NCBI GenBank assembly: GCA_015039365.1
Contig: WION01000267.1
Span: forward strand, 1 to 64,000
Direction of reading: 5' to 3'
Length of the DNA: 64,000 bases
Source of the DNA: Amanita rubescens
Taxonomy: Eukaryota > Basidiomycota > Agaricomycetes > Agaricales > Amanitaceae
The notes under the pieces were generated by a model. That model was not told the origin of the DNA. It searched no databases and saw nothing but the letters and a program-made list of their open reading frames with translations. The translations under genes and the position numbers were made by a program. Of this stretch, positions 22,742 through 33,614 are shown piece after piece. Each line of letters opens with the position of its first letter. The stretch's first letter is position 1.

Positions 22742-24500
22742 TGTCTAATTTCAACTGGCCCGTTCATGACCACCCGGCTGCGATTGTGTGGGAAATGTGT
22801 TGAAGAGATCGCATACAGAATAAATGTCTTCATAGATGGGTTGCGAAGCGCCATAATTGTACGATGCTGGTCCGTTGCTTCATATAGTTCTCCAGGCGCG
22901 TCGATGAATCGCTCCAGAGGCTCCGGTGGCGGCTTAGTGTTTACTGCTACATCCAGGGTCGAAGATGCGGCCGGTGTGCTCCGATCTCCACATTAGCAAC
23001 GCTAAGAAATCCGAAAGGCGAGGCTGGGGAAGGATGGATAGATCATCGGTCATCATTCGATTCAAGGGAGGCTGAGGCTTATCTGAACAAGTTGTGCAGG
23101 AAGTTTTTTCTCATACAGTCTACAGCGTACTTGGCGTTGTGGGCCGTTCGCTTTCGAAAATGTCATACACTCATTGATATGCTAACCCGGCCCTCCAGGA
23201 TTGAAGGTTGTAATTCTCTGACAAGGGCAGATATGACAAAAGTATACGAATGATAGCAATAAATGCATTATTACTCGAACTGATGGGCTCAGAGGCACCT
23301 GAAAAGACCGTCTAACCGTAGGGGCAGATGAAAACGCAATGCATACTAGCAAGAGCGCGCACTCGACCCGGGCACTTTGCCAGGATAGCAATCTTTCCAA
23401 TCGAGTAATTTCAACTACGTACGGTGTCAGTTCAATCCTACACCTACGATGACCTACATCCATACCGTAGCCCAGATCTAGTCAGTCCCAGACCATGCAA
23501 CAGAGAGTAGGAAAAATGAATCAAGGCAGCACTAACTAAGACAGAGGGAATCCACATGAGCGCAGGTGCTGGAATAAAAAGTGTCAGTCCCTTCCATTGC
23601 GTCGTGAAGAAATTTATGAGTAACGTACAGACTAGGGTCCCCTCATGGTTCCAATCGTCCCAAACGCGCGTCCGGGATCATATCTGAGTTATGTCCTGAT
23701 TCTTGACACCTGTGCCAGTGCGTCTGAGTACAACTGCCCCGCACTTCACCGTAGATGCAGTGAGAGACCCACGCTAGACTTGGTCTCGCTTTACATCTAG
23801 CGAATCCTGAAGTTTGAAATCTTCTTGATGATTGCAGAGAAACTGGTAGGTTGTTCTATCGGAGATAGTATTTTACCTGCCGTCTGGCAAAACACGCCGA
23901 CGACCGCCTTAACGCGTATTTCTCAGCCTGCAACAGCAATTCTACCTTTCGTTCCAAGGCCTTGAACCCAGGGTCTATTCATCGGCGTCCAGTTTTCTTG
24001 CCCGGGCTATTCGCTGTCGCGGATTGGTTGTTGTGGGAGTGGCGGTACAGCTATAATAGGTCATGTACCCGGTAGATATCAATTGCACTGCCCATGATCG
24101 ACCCCGGCGACCGGAGGCAAGGTTTTGGCGACGAACGACGATAGGAGGCAAAATACTCGGCCATTGGGGGAGAGTGAAAGGCATACTGTGACTGAAGGTG
24201 ATAAAAAGTTTTTAAAGGCACCCGTTGGCGGAATAGAGGAAGAGCCCAAGGCCCGTGTTTTCTTGAGTAGCTGCTAGCACGAAGTCAAATACCAGCAAAT
24301 TTTCGGAATTTAGACTTCCTGACAAACCAAGGTCGGGTATCACGGGGTTGGAAACAGCGCATGCCGACGACGACCCGTAGCGGCCCGTCCAGCCTTTGCC
24401 AATTGCCATGTTCACATCACGCGTTGCATCAAAGGGTCGCAGTAGCGACCAAGAAGAGTCCTCAACTCGACTTGGCAAAATTATAATTCTTCCGTTCCGT
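22742..24500. other. Intergenic between genes D and E
   Basis: Open frames at 22766-22996, 23182-23463 and 23975-24184 show no recognisable domain or splice support. No repeat tying this stretch to the rest of the window was noticed. Confidence 0.45.
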
Positions 24501-24588
24501 TTACCGCGAAACCCGGATGCACGAGCTTGAAAGTTAAAAAACCTGGACGTCAACCTTTCTCCGACTGAGGCAGGCCCTCGAAACTATC
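24501..24588 (+). promoter_or_regulatory. Conserved upstream block of gene E
   Basis: Counterpart of 21846-21932: TTACCGCGAAACCCGGATG, TTAAAAAACCTGGACGT, GAGGCAGGCCCTCGAAACTA, then the start codon. Confidence 0.6.
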
Positions 24589-25422
24589 ATGCACCTCCCT
24601 GTCATTTCAGTCCTCTTTATCTTCATATCTACCATCTGCGCTTTACCATCGCATAATATTGGCCCGAGGACAGTACGCAGCCAGCCTAACACATTGCCTG
24701 ATGCTCCATTAACCATCTTCTCACAGAACGTTCATCAATACGCCAAAATTAAACCGCTCTCATTCCACATCCAATTCAAACCGTTCTATGAGCAGGGTTA
24801 TAATCAGCTGGGCCCTCCCCCGAAAAAATTAGACCAGCTCCCAAGTCAGGCAAGCAACCCAAGCGTCCTCAAGACACTATGGAAAGAATACCGTCAGGAG
24901 TCCGCCGCAGTAGCAGGCAAAGGGAACGAACAGGCGTTCCCTCTAATCGTGCACGTCAACAATAAGCAAGTGGTGATCAAGAGGATCGTTTCCAGCAAAG
25001 TCGAAGACGTCATATTCGAGATCCACGCTTTTGAAAGGCTTGGGACGTTGGTCGCGTGGGCGGATATTGGGCCTGGGGGCCTGGGCAGGTTCGGTAAACC
25101 ACGTTACTTGATCGTGTTAGAATGCGATGGGTGTGTTCCTGCGTCAAGGACAACCCTCTTGCCCGGTCAGTTGAAAACCCTTAACAAATATGCCGAATCA
25201 AAGATTCTTCTACAATACGACCCGCAACACGACCTTGACGTGTAAGTGGTATTTTTGATTTCACAATAGGGGTAGACGTACCAACAGCGCTCTTTTTGTT
25301 GCAGGAGTGAGGATAACTGGAATTATGCGTATCAGGAGACGGGACACCGCGATGAACATGCTATTTCCGGTTGGCAGGCGTGCTATCTTGGACATTTGAC
25401 GAGGAAGAGTATTGGACGTTGA
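24589..25422 (+). CDS. Small secreted protein E
   Basis: Two exons: 24589-25241 and 25305-25422; about 256 residues. Leader MHLPVISVLFIFISTICA. Shared with gene D: LWKEYRQES, PLIVHVNNKQVVIKR, GTLVAWADIG, KPRYLIVLECDGCVPAS, and the spliced C-terminal exon with SED...ISGWQA. A second Cys pair (ECDGC) is present where D has one Cys. The signal exon is not separated by an intron as it is in D. Promoter block shared with D. Unnamed family; secretion inferred. Confidence 0.7.
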
Positions 25423-26655
25423 GAGTTGAGGAAGAAGCGCGAGTAATGATCGCTGTGTTGTCGGAAGAGGGTAGTACGGCCAAGGAGATCATGGGGGACT
25501 TCAACATGTTGTGGCGTAGGGTAGGTTACAGAGAACGTTGGCCAACGTGTAGTCAATCCATTAGGCTAGCGTCCTTTCTGGCGTTAGTGACCGAAGACGA
25601 AATGGCAGTGCGTTGGCATGAGATAATCAATTGTCGCTCTGTGCCCGTTTTATGTTTTGGGAGGAAACCTTCCAAGGCGATGAAACGATTAAGAGTGTTA
25701 GGACAACCGAGGAAGAGTCACGGTGACGAGACTACGAGCGATCGTAGGCAGGGACAGTGTTTGACCGTGTTGCGGCACTGAACAAGCTACAACATTATTG
25801 CGCCTCGGGCGGATCTTCCCGTGATTCGTGGTCCATCCCGCGTTCAGAAAAACGGACGGTATATACAAGCGCAGCCGAGGCAAAAGAGCCTAAGGTCGTT
25901 TCCAACTCGTCTCTGTTTATTGGCAGCGGCTCCCTTGTAGAACCACCATCATCGCCCCTCCCGCGCTTACGACGTGCGATCCTGCAGGAAGAGGGGAGCC
26001 CAGGAGCTCAAGGTGAAACGGCTGGGACTGGAGCTCCCATGGGTGTATGGACGGGATCGGGTGTTGTTCTAGAGTTTTGTTAGCCATGTTGGGAGGCGGC
26101 GGACTACAGCTACGAATCTGATGTTTTCATCGCCAATAAATTACATTTGTTACCGTCGACATCGACTGGTCTGCATGGTACACTTGGAACAAAGACCTCA
26201 GGGAGAAACTGGATATGAACGAATAGGCAGGATGATCACCGTTCGGTCCGTTCCTTACTCCTCTCATGTCCCCCTTTCGTCCCATGCTCTAATATTTTCC
26301 CCGGCACGGTCTTGACTCCACAAAGCAGCTGTTTGTAATTTGGAGAAATATCATTCCGGCTCAACTACAACTAAATACGTACAGGAACGTGGAGAACCAG
26401 CGATTTGGGCTTATGTGGAGAGAAGGGGGACTATAGGCTTATATTGCGAATTTCATAATAACGACGGCAAGCGGCAAGGAACAAGATAGACGGGAGAAAG
26501 CCAAGAAAGCCAGTATATGTATTTGAATCATGAAAAGAAGGCGTATGGAAAAGTACACTTGAAAAAACAGGAATAATTAAAACGAGGCAATGATGCAGAG
26601 AGGAGATAACAAGTTCACCGATAATAATTTCGGCATCAGCTGTCCTGGATATCCC
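25423..26655. other. Intergenic; includes a dispersed repeat copy
   Basis: Bases about 25553-25803 match 30548-30860 in the same orientation (TAGCGTCCTTTCTGGCG, GGAAACCTTCCAAGGCGATG, GTGTTTGACCGTGTTGCG). Open frames here (25371-25781, 25757-26083) have no recognisable motif. 26330-26655 is AT-rich 3' flank of the lectin-like gene. Confidence 0.5.
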
Positions 26656-27708
26656 CTACTCTCTTTTAAGGAGCCATATGGTGCCAGTACCGGGGCGGTA
26701 GAGGACGAGGTGATCTTGGTTGCCAGTCTTGTTGTAATCGAAGGCGTAGACCAAGTCGGCAGGGGATTTGAGATCATATCCACCGATACCGACGCCTGGA
26801 TCACCTTGTTGGTAAACGGGAGCGAATTGACCGTTGCTGTTTTTCAGGATCCATATGGTACCCGTGCCAGGACGGTAGAGGACAAGATGATCAAGCTTGC
26901 CGCTCTTGTCATAATCGAAGGTAAAGACACGATCGGCACCGGATTTAAGATCGTATCCACCAATGCCTATACCATCACCTCGATATACGGGAGTGAACCT
27001 CCCATTTTGGTTACGGAGGATCCAGATTGTACTACGCGATCCACGGCGATAGAGGACAAGGTGATCAAGCTTGCCACTTGAGTCGTAATCAAACGCGAAG
27101 ACACGATCGTTGACAGATTCTAGATCATATCCACCAATGCCACCGTCTCCCCGATAAACAGGGGCGAATAGGACACCACTGTGGTTTAGGATCCATATCG
27201 CCCCAAATCCAGCACGGTAGAGGACAAGGTGATCAAGCTTCCCAGTTCCCTTGTAATCAAAGGGAAAGACAACATCAACAGCGGATTCGAGATCATATCC
27301 ACCGATGCCGTTGCCTTTTGCATAGACAGGTGAGAATTGTCCACCGCGATTGCTAAGTATCCAGATGGTGCCGAAGCCGGGTCGGTAGAGAACTATATGG
27401 TCCTGCTTGCCGCTACTGTCATAATCGAAGGCAAAGGCACGGTCCGCAGTGGATTTGAGATCATAACCACCAATGCCGTTCCCGGGATCACCTTGGTGAT
27501 AGACGGGGGAGAAATTGCCACCTTGGTTGCGGATGATCCAGATAGTGCCAGTGCCAGGCCGGTAGAGGACGATGTGGTCCAGCTTGCTACTGCTGTCATA
27601 ATCGAATGCAAAGGAGAGATCCCTGGTGGATTTGAGGTCGTACCCGGCAATACCGTTCCCAGGGTCTCCTTGGGCATAGACTGGTAGGAATGTAGAGGTT
27701 ATAGACAT
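26656..27708 (-). CDS. Six-repeat beta-propeller lectin-like protein, intronless
   Basis: Single 350-residue frame without signal peptide. It consists of six repeats of about 57 residues, each with (F)xPVY, GIGGYDL, xFAFDYDSSGKLDHLVLYRP and TIWIL. The regular D-Y-D-x-S-G-K spacing recalls FG-GAP/VCBS-type and PLL-type (Photorhabdus lectin) propeller blades, where each blade adds a sugar site. Six visible repeats fit a six-bladed ring, or a larger ring if degenerate ends count. Repeats 1, 2 and 6 carry a QGDPG insertion; 3-5 lack it. The closeness of the repeats at DNA level suggests recent expansion. The lack of introns, in an intron-rich genome, may point to horizontal origin (inference). 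Cytosolic or non-classical release, as in other fungal lectins, is possible. Confidence 0.7.
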   Translation of the reverse strand: MSITSTFLPVYAQGDPGNGIAGYDLKSTRDLSFAFDYDSSSKLDHIVLYRPGTGTIWIIRNQGGNFSPVYHQGDPGNGIGGYDLKSTADRAFAFDYDSSGKQDHIVLYRPGFGTIWILSNRGGQFSPVYAKGNGIGGYDLESAVDVVFPFDYKGTGKLDHLVLYRAGFGAIWILNHSGVLFAPVYRGDGGIGGYDLESVNDRVFAFDYDSSGKLDHLVLYRRGSRSTIWILRNQNGRFTPVYRGDGIGIGGYDLKSGADRVFTFDYDKSGKLDHLVLYRPGTGTIWILKNSNGQFAPVYQQGDPGVGIGGYDLKSPADLVYAFDYNKTGNQDHLVLYRPGTGTIWLLKRE

Positions 27709-28076
27709 GTTGGATTGGATAAACTATAGATGTAGGTTAGCTAGAGTACTTGAAGAGAAGGTGGATACATACCGTCTGAGTGGATGAAAGACAGACAAGG
27801 AAAGGGTGGACACAGCGGCAATGTGAGATACATCGGCTCTTTTCCTTTTACCAACTCCTTCCGGATTAACCATTTGGATGCCGTCAAGGAAGTATGTTAC
27901 CGTCAAACACCGTCTTGTCTACAATAGGATGTTGCTCTCAATATACGGTAACTCCGCTTCCCCAGAATATAACGGAGGGAGGCTTGTTCACGTCCTGTCG
28001 AGTGACACCTTTATCGAGTCTATGATTATCTGCCAAACCCCATTAATATTAATCAAAGACGTCCAAACCCAATCAC

Positions 28077-28337
28077 TCAAAGCTCGAGCTTATCGCCCAT
28101 GATCGTATCCATCTTTCCTTGAAGTCTATCCAGCGTGCCCCCGGCATAGCCTTGCATTTGGGCAGCTCCGTACTTGGCTTCTCCACGCGTGTGGCGTTCT
28201 TTGCCTGATTGTTGCCACGAGGTGGAGCTTGTCATGCCTCCGATGGCCTCGATGACGGTGCCAGCGACGGAGTTGCGCATTCCGCGACACACGTCCACTG
28301 CATCCCGACTTATCATTTCGATGAGGCAAAGGCGCAT
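28077..28337 (-). CDS. CsbD-like protein, short form
   Basis: 86 residues with the CsbD-like pattern common in basidiomycetes: NSVAGTVIEAIGG, SWQQSGKERHTRGEAKYGAA, QMQGYAGGTLDRLQGKMDTI. The usual second repeat after GDK is missing; the frame stops at GDKLEL. Such proteins are abundant small hydrophilic stress-related proteins. The stop lies shortly before the duplicated block at 28.5 kb, so the 5' or 3' end may have been altered by rearrangement. The start at 28337 is the first ATG; a second in-frame ATG (MISRD...) is close. Confidence 0.55.
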   Translation of the reverse strand: MRLCLIEMISRDAVDVCRGMRNSVAGTVIEAIGGMTSSTSWQQSGKERHTRGEAKYGAAQMQGYAGGTLDRLQGKMDTIMGDKLEL

Positions 28338-28473
28338 GTATCTCCGCTTACCGTCTCCCTCACGCAGTACGTAGCTCTATGCGGCCTACCATTGGCTCTC
28401 CCACACACAAGATCAACGTAGAACCATGTCCAACGTCCGCTTTTTTGGGACCGGGGTGTTGTACAGTCAATGT

Positions 28474-29184
28474 TCAGCACCTTCCAGTTCTCAACTCTTG
28501 AATTAAGCTGATGGCGCAGGATTTATCATCTATTTCTAGCTGACGCGATAATTTTTCGCTCCAGATCGACGACGGCTCGGATGAAACTGCCTCTAGAACC
28601 GGAAGCGGGAATGATTTCGGTGCATATACGCGGTGAGATTTCTTGGAAGCCCCAATCGACATCCCAACCAAGTACGCGCCCCCAATATAAAGGGTCTCTC
28701 CCGCCGATAAGGGGATAAGAGTTCCTTGCGCACACGTAGTACAATTCAAAAAGGCAGAAAGCTCGTCTTGAGACAAGTGAAAAATATAGTCTGCTTGAAA
28801 GTCGTTAAACGTTGCAAACTCGTTTGGGACGATTCGACGACTCGATAATTTTTTTGTTCGTCATCTGGAGAAGAATCTCGGAGAGGAAGACCACGCTCGC
28901 CCGATAGGCCTACTAGACCGGTCAACTTCCGCGTCGCTGTCAGAGCTAGACGACTCCGATCCGGGAATGGGTTCCCCTTGCTTCTCCTTCGTCCTCCCGC
29001 CGCTCAGGGAAGAACGCTTGGCGGGTGGCTTGCGTTTAGCTCTCTTTTTGACATTGACGTCTTCCTCTTCTATATTCGTGTCCTCTGACTCCTCTTCAGT
29101 AACTTGGATGGGCGTTGATCCATCCGCACGTAAAGTCTGAGCGCCGCGATGGCGCTCAGCATCAAGGATAGCCATGGCAAACAA
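28474..29184 (-). pseudogene. GRC3: 5' fragment of GRC3 (polynucleotide 5'-kinase), broken
   Basis: GRC3/NOL9 is a nuclear kinase that phosphorylates 5'-OH RNA during rRNA spacer processing. This piece is an inverted copy of the 5' part of the gene at 57.99 kb. It has the acidic Ser-rich N-terminus (PGSESSSSDSDAEVD), LSQDELSAFLN, PLSAGETLYIGGAYL and HRVYAPKS.PLPVLEAVS. The frame breaks near 28885 (an about 8-base net difference from the other copy) and the piece ends before the P-loop. It cannot encode a kinase. Its N-terminal 60 residues (EEEDVNVKKRAKRK) are better preserved than in the 58 kb copy. Confidence 0.75.
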
Positions 29185-30470
29185 GTGTAAATAACGATCA
29201 ATAATATTGACCCGTCGCGGAGTTCTGCAATTCCGCTGACTTCTATGGTGCTACCTATTATGGTAGTGTAGTACATTGGCAACATGAAGTTCGTAACAAA
29301 GAGCTGAATGTGGTGCCAAATTTTAGTAAACGATGTGGTGAATAATAGTAAAAAGACGTTCAACCCCACTGGTGGGCAGTGGCTGTGCAACTGATTCGCG
29401 AGTACTGCAACTTTCATTGCTCTTCAATCACCAGCGTACGTATGAGCCCCAAATGAAAAGGAAAAAGAGGGATAGTCCCTCTGCCTTTGTTTTGCAAAGG
29501 CCGTTCTTGGGGCGTCACTCCGCTAGCCTCAGATTTTATCATGTTTCTAGGTCCCCAAGTCGTATTGATGGGGAAACGCTCAATCCGGTGCCAGCCATCT
29601 GGCATCCTTTTCATGGGTCAGCAAAATACAAGAGAACGCTTTAATCTTTCTTACCTTTTATGCGGAACTACCTTGAGCGCAGTCCAAAGCCGCCGATTCT
29701 AACAAATGTGCATTTCTATGGCTTGAAACAGTAAAGTTCCCGTATTATGCTTTCGGGAGCCAGGAAAACGACTAGGAAATTGAGAATCTGAAACCGATGA
29801 AGGAAAACGCTGCGAAAGCCAAGGTAAATGGGATTAAAACCGTTGCAAGTGTTAATGAAGCTTGCCTTGAGATCAACCGTAATGCGTATCACTGTTCACG
29901 TTCATCCCGCTCATGCCAGGTCCAAAAAACGGCTTAAAATCTCTACTTCCATGGCTGGAGTTGATATTTACAACCCGTTCGCACAAGTGCCGTTGCCAGT
30001 ATTGCTTGGATCACGAAGTGTGGGTCGATTCCTTAGTCTGGGCGTGAAAGCGTACAGTCGGAGGGTGGGTGAGGTCGTCATTAGTAAACGCAAATTACAG
30101 GGAAAAGCAGTCACGTACTGGGCGGAATTGGAGTCTTCGGAACTTGAGAGGGCGCAGGAAGGTGAGGCGTTCATGTCTCACATGGGAGCCAGCGTTGGGA
30201 AAGTGGGATTTGGTGCTGGGGCGTATGGTGGGACACTGGGGAGCCAACGACTGGCTGGCGGTCGCAGAAGCCTGGGCCTGGATGGAGTAGTTAGCCGCAG
30301 ATGACCGTGGATTAGAGATGGAGTGTCGCACCTGTGTACGATGACTGTAGTAGAGATGTTTTGGATTGGGGGAGCCGTGAGCTGGAGGGCGATACGCGGG
30401 CCGTTGAGCTTTGGGGTTTAGGCCACAGGTACTGGCGTAGTTCGAGTCCAGAGAGGGAGAGGAAGACATG
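28474..30470 (-). repeat. Block X, inverted copy
   Basis: Matches 56650-58560 in inverted orientation along its length, with small indels. It contains the GRC3 5' part and a pair of conserved short frames (29414-29614 minus). Near 30090-30480 it has a Ser/Pro-rich stretch (HGSPNP, SHRTQVRHSISNPRSSAANY) that matches the other copy at 56800-56940 (SHRTQLRHSISSPWSSAANH). Confidence 0.75.
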
Positions 30471-30547
30471 AGGATAAATGAGGGGGGGGTAGAAAGTGTG
30501 TGGATAGTAAGAGGGCGAAGCAGCGAGAGTACTGTCAATTCTTATAG

Positions 30548-30860
30548 AGTCAGTCCATTAGGATAGCGTCCTTTCTGGCGTGAGTGACCGAGCGGATTGA
30601 GCCACATTTGTGCGCCGTCATCAAGGCGATATGGCAGTGCGTCATGATTGTCGCTCTGTGCCCGTTTCATGTTTTGGAAGGAAACCTTCCAAGGCGATGA
30701 AACGATTGGTGTTGGGACAACGACGAGAAATCACGGTGACGAGGGGAAAACAGGAAGGGTGATCGTAGGCAGAAACGGTGTTTGACCGTGTTGCGACCGC
30801 TGCATCTCTTCCCATGAACAAGGTCCATATGATCTAGTATACTACAACATTGTTGCGCCT
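30548..30860 (+). repeat. Dispersed repeat, copy of 25553-25803
   Basis: Same-orientation copy with a 60-base insertion; it lies between block X and the first segmental duplication. No coding content was recognised. Confidence 0.6.
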
Positions 30861-30869
30861 ATGGCATTG

Positions 30870-33320
30870 GCAACAATTCGCGTTATTAGAAATTGTAATA
30901 ACAACTAGCTTATATTTCATATCGCGTCATCTAAATCCTATTGAGGTACCGTAACGTTTCTGTCAGTAGGTAGAATGTATAATATATGGAAAGTTCGTGA
31001 GGAGATGATAAGAAAAAAACGGCGTCTTGAGGTTATCACTTAGTCTCCCGTAGTCAGACCAATAAATTCGGTCTTTTTTGACGTGATGCACGACGACACT
31101 CATATATGTTATCACTGGGCTGTCATATTGGGATTATCAGTCAACCACCACTACCAATTAGGCATGGCCCTTACCTTTGCTTTAGGCAAGCTGGGCCTTG
31201 AGTTCCGCGAGCTGACGTTCCAAATCTTCCGCGCGCTTCTTCTCCGCACAATGTTCCTCAACACGCTTTTTTGCCGTTTTGAGGTCCTGGTTATCCGGAT
31301 GATTAACAATCGACTGGATCTGCGACCCATTCATGTCAGTACTAATATCCTCATGACCAATCAACAGAACTCACCCCCTGTTCAAACGCCGACCACGTAC
31401 TATCGTATTTCTTTAACAACACGCTGAAATCAACGTCTTTCCGAAGACTGTTTGCCAGCAATATCAGCCAAGTACCTTGCCTCTGCTTTTCTGGGACTGG
31501 CACGCTTTCACAATTAAAACGTTGTTTAAGTGCCTCTCCAGCGCAATAGCAAAACCAGTAACAATTCTTTTCGAAGAAGTAATGGTCCTTCGAATGGTCG
31601 GTGATTGCGCAGGCCAAAATGACAAGTTGAGGAAGTGACATGCGCTTGTTTTTAAAGACGAGGCGGTCAACGAGGTGCTGGCCCCGTTCCAACAGTTTCG
31701 GATCGAAGAGGCTTAATTCGTCCACGGCGTACTTCTTAATCCTCTTCTGCGGCCGCTCGGCAGTGATCACTTGCCCACCGTCCGGCTTTGATGAGTCGGT
31801 TTGCTGCGAGCCTCGTCCGAGAACGTGCTTTTCGAACGCCTCCTTGACTAAAGAGTCTCGAACTCGGCGCTCGATACGGAGATAAACTTCCCCTCTAGCG
31901 CCGTCACTGAGCTTCGCGACCAAGTACTCGTGTTGGACCCTGGAGCGTTTGTCCTTGTATATACTGATTTCGGTCACATTCCAATGCTCGCGAGAGAGAT
32001 TGGAGTTCATCGGCTTGGCATAGAGCAGGCAGAGGTAGTCGCGGTAACTGTTGACGCGAAAAACATCGTTGAGCGGCTTGAACTCCTTCGATTGGGAGTA
32101 GTCGGGTTCTTTCTGCGACATGATTCGGAAGAAGTAGGGGATCAAACTGAGAGTATACCGAAGACGGATGGAAAGGGGACTTTATAGGATACGTGTAGAG
32201 AACATTTGCCGTAATTGGCTTCCGGCTTCGTCTGGGTCATAGGAGCTTTGTGCGACCGGCTATTGTTTTGCCATTATTCATGTAGCACAGCTACACACAC
32301 AGATGTCCTTCGCGAAATGGACAAACGGAAGGATGCAACGTGACGTGTGGAACAAGGATGAATGCATGAGAATATCCCAATAAGTTTATACAAACCGTAT
32401 TCAGCGTTGATACATTGTATACAGACCTCCGCGTTTGTTCAACACCGCAGCACAGCCGACTATTGACTTGATTTGGTGTGGGTGAACGCTGGTTACGGCG
32501 TTGGAGTCACGGACGAGATATTTGACCCGGAACGGCGATCAACAGAGGTCCAGTGTAGCTTGCGGTGACGAATTGGGACAAGGTAGGACAAGGTAGGACA
32601 AGGTGAACAATTGTTCGCGGAGTTGGTTTGGTTGATGTACGGACACGCTAGTCCAAAATAAGCACCCATGCTTCCCTCATCAGATGCCAGCTCAAGTTGC
32701 TTCTGGATTAGGAAAGTCCCGGGGAGCCCGTTTTCTGCAATTTAAACAGCAGACGAGGTTTCCGCCAGTTCGCGCGTGAGCTATCGAGGCCAGAATTTTA
32801 CGGTGTGGAAGGGACGATGTGGTGTACAGGTTCAATTTCAATCTGTTTATTCGTGTAGGTCCATTGCACGTGTGCGCGGTTTGAGCTTGCCGTTTCAAGA
32901 CCGTCCACATTAATTGCCCTGAAGTCGATGCATCGTGGACGAACAATAAGTTCTTGAACGGCATTTGGAATCGGATGTTGCCACCCGTGTTCCCCGAAAA
33001 TCCGGGGACATTATGCGAACACGGAATTAACACGCGACCCTCGGTGATCAATTGAAGGATTCATTGAGGTTTCCAGGTCGAAAGTGCCTAAGCTGCATGG
33101 CGATACCATGTTTTTGATACTTCTGGATCTGTTTGTCAGTGCCAACGTTGTCAACTCACACCCACAAACTGTCGTAAAAGTTTACGGCAACGACGGACCT
33201 TCTGGAGCCGACGGTATTCTCACGTTAGAATTGGCAGCAGGCCCGAATACTACATGCACAGCTTGAGTCATCTGAAGGGTTCAGAGTCGCACACGCATCA
33301 GCAGTTAAAGTCTGGGAGCA
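30870..33320 (-). repeat. Segmental duplication SD-A
   Basis: About 2.4 kb that recurs at 35700-38700 (SD-B) and 53820-56580 (SD-C). Shared marks: GGCGTCTTG after an A-rich run, the NCYWF gene, CTCCGCGTTTGTTCAAC in the promoter side, TCCAAAATAAGCACC, and the far upstream GCGCGGTTTGAGCT. The conserved part runs over 1 kb upstream of the gene. Confidence 0.75.
31182..32145 (-). pseudogene. NCYWF/coiled-coil family, copy 1, N-terminus broken
   Basis: Exon pieces 32145-31375 and 31319-31182. Same protein as copies 2 and 3: HEYLVAKLSDG, VYLRIERR, LPQLVILACAI, FFEKNCYWFCYCA, WSAFEQ, then a short coiled coil ending EDLERQLAELKAQLA. The expected start at 32273 reads ATG GCA AAA CAA TAG, a stop at codon 5. 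The conserved SYKVPLSVRLRYTL segment upstream is frame-shifted. Translation could only restart at an internal Met (32145), losing about 60 residues. The tail is the shortest of the three. It is either a truncated gene or a pseudogene. Confidence 0.65.
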
Positions 33321-33614
33321 CCAGGCCACGCCCGGCCACAGAGGCGATTCGCCAGTTTGCTTAATTTAAAACTTTACTTCCTATATTATATATATAGGAA
33401 ATGATACAATGACCTCGATTCTCCAACTTTTTTAAATTCCCGTTATGATTGTAAAAATACACAAAGAAAGGGTAAAGAAGGACACACGGAATAAAAAATC
33501 AGTAAACAAAACTCTTGAATGTCCAAAGAACAAATTGATACAAAAACCTCGGATCGCCAATCCCGGTGTCCAAATTTGATGACATAGTTCGTAAAAAAGT
33601 ACTATTATCAAACC
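33321..33614. other. Intergenic, AT-rich 3' flank
   Basis: An AT-rich stretch including TATATTATATATATAGG near 33385, then the 3' flank of the membrane protein gene. No gene seen. Confidence 0.5.

Noticed and set aside
30430..30450. GTTCGAGTCC resembling a tRNA B box
   Set aside because: No matching stems or A box; it lies in the duplicated block X sequence.
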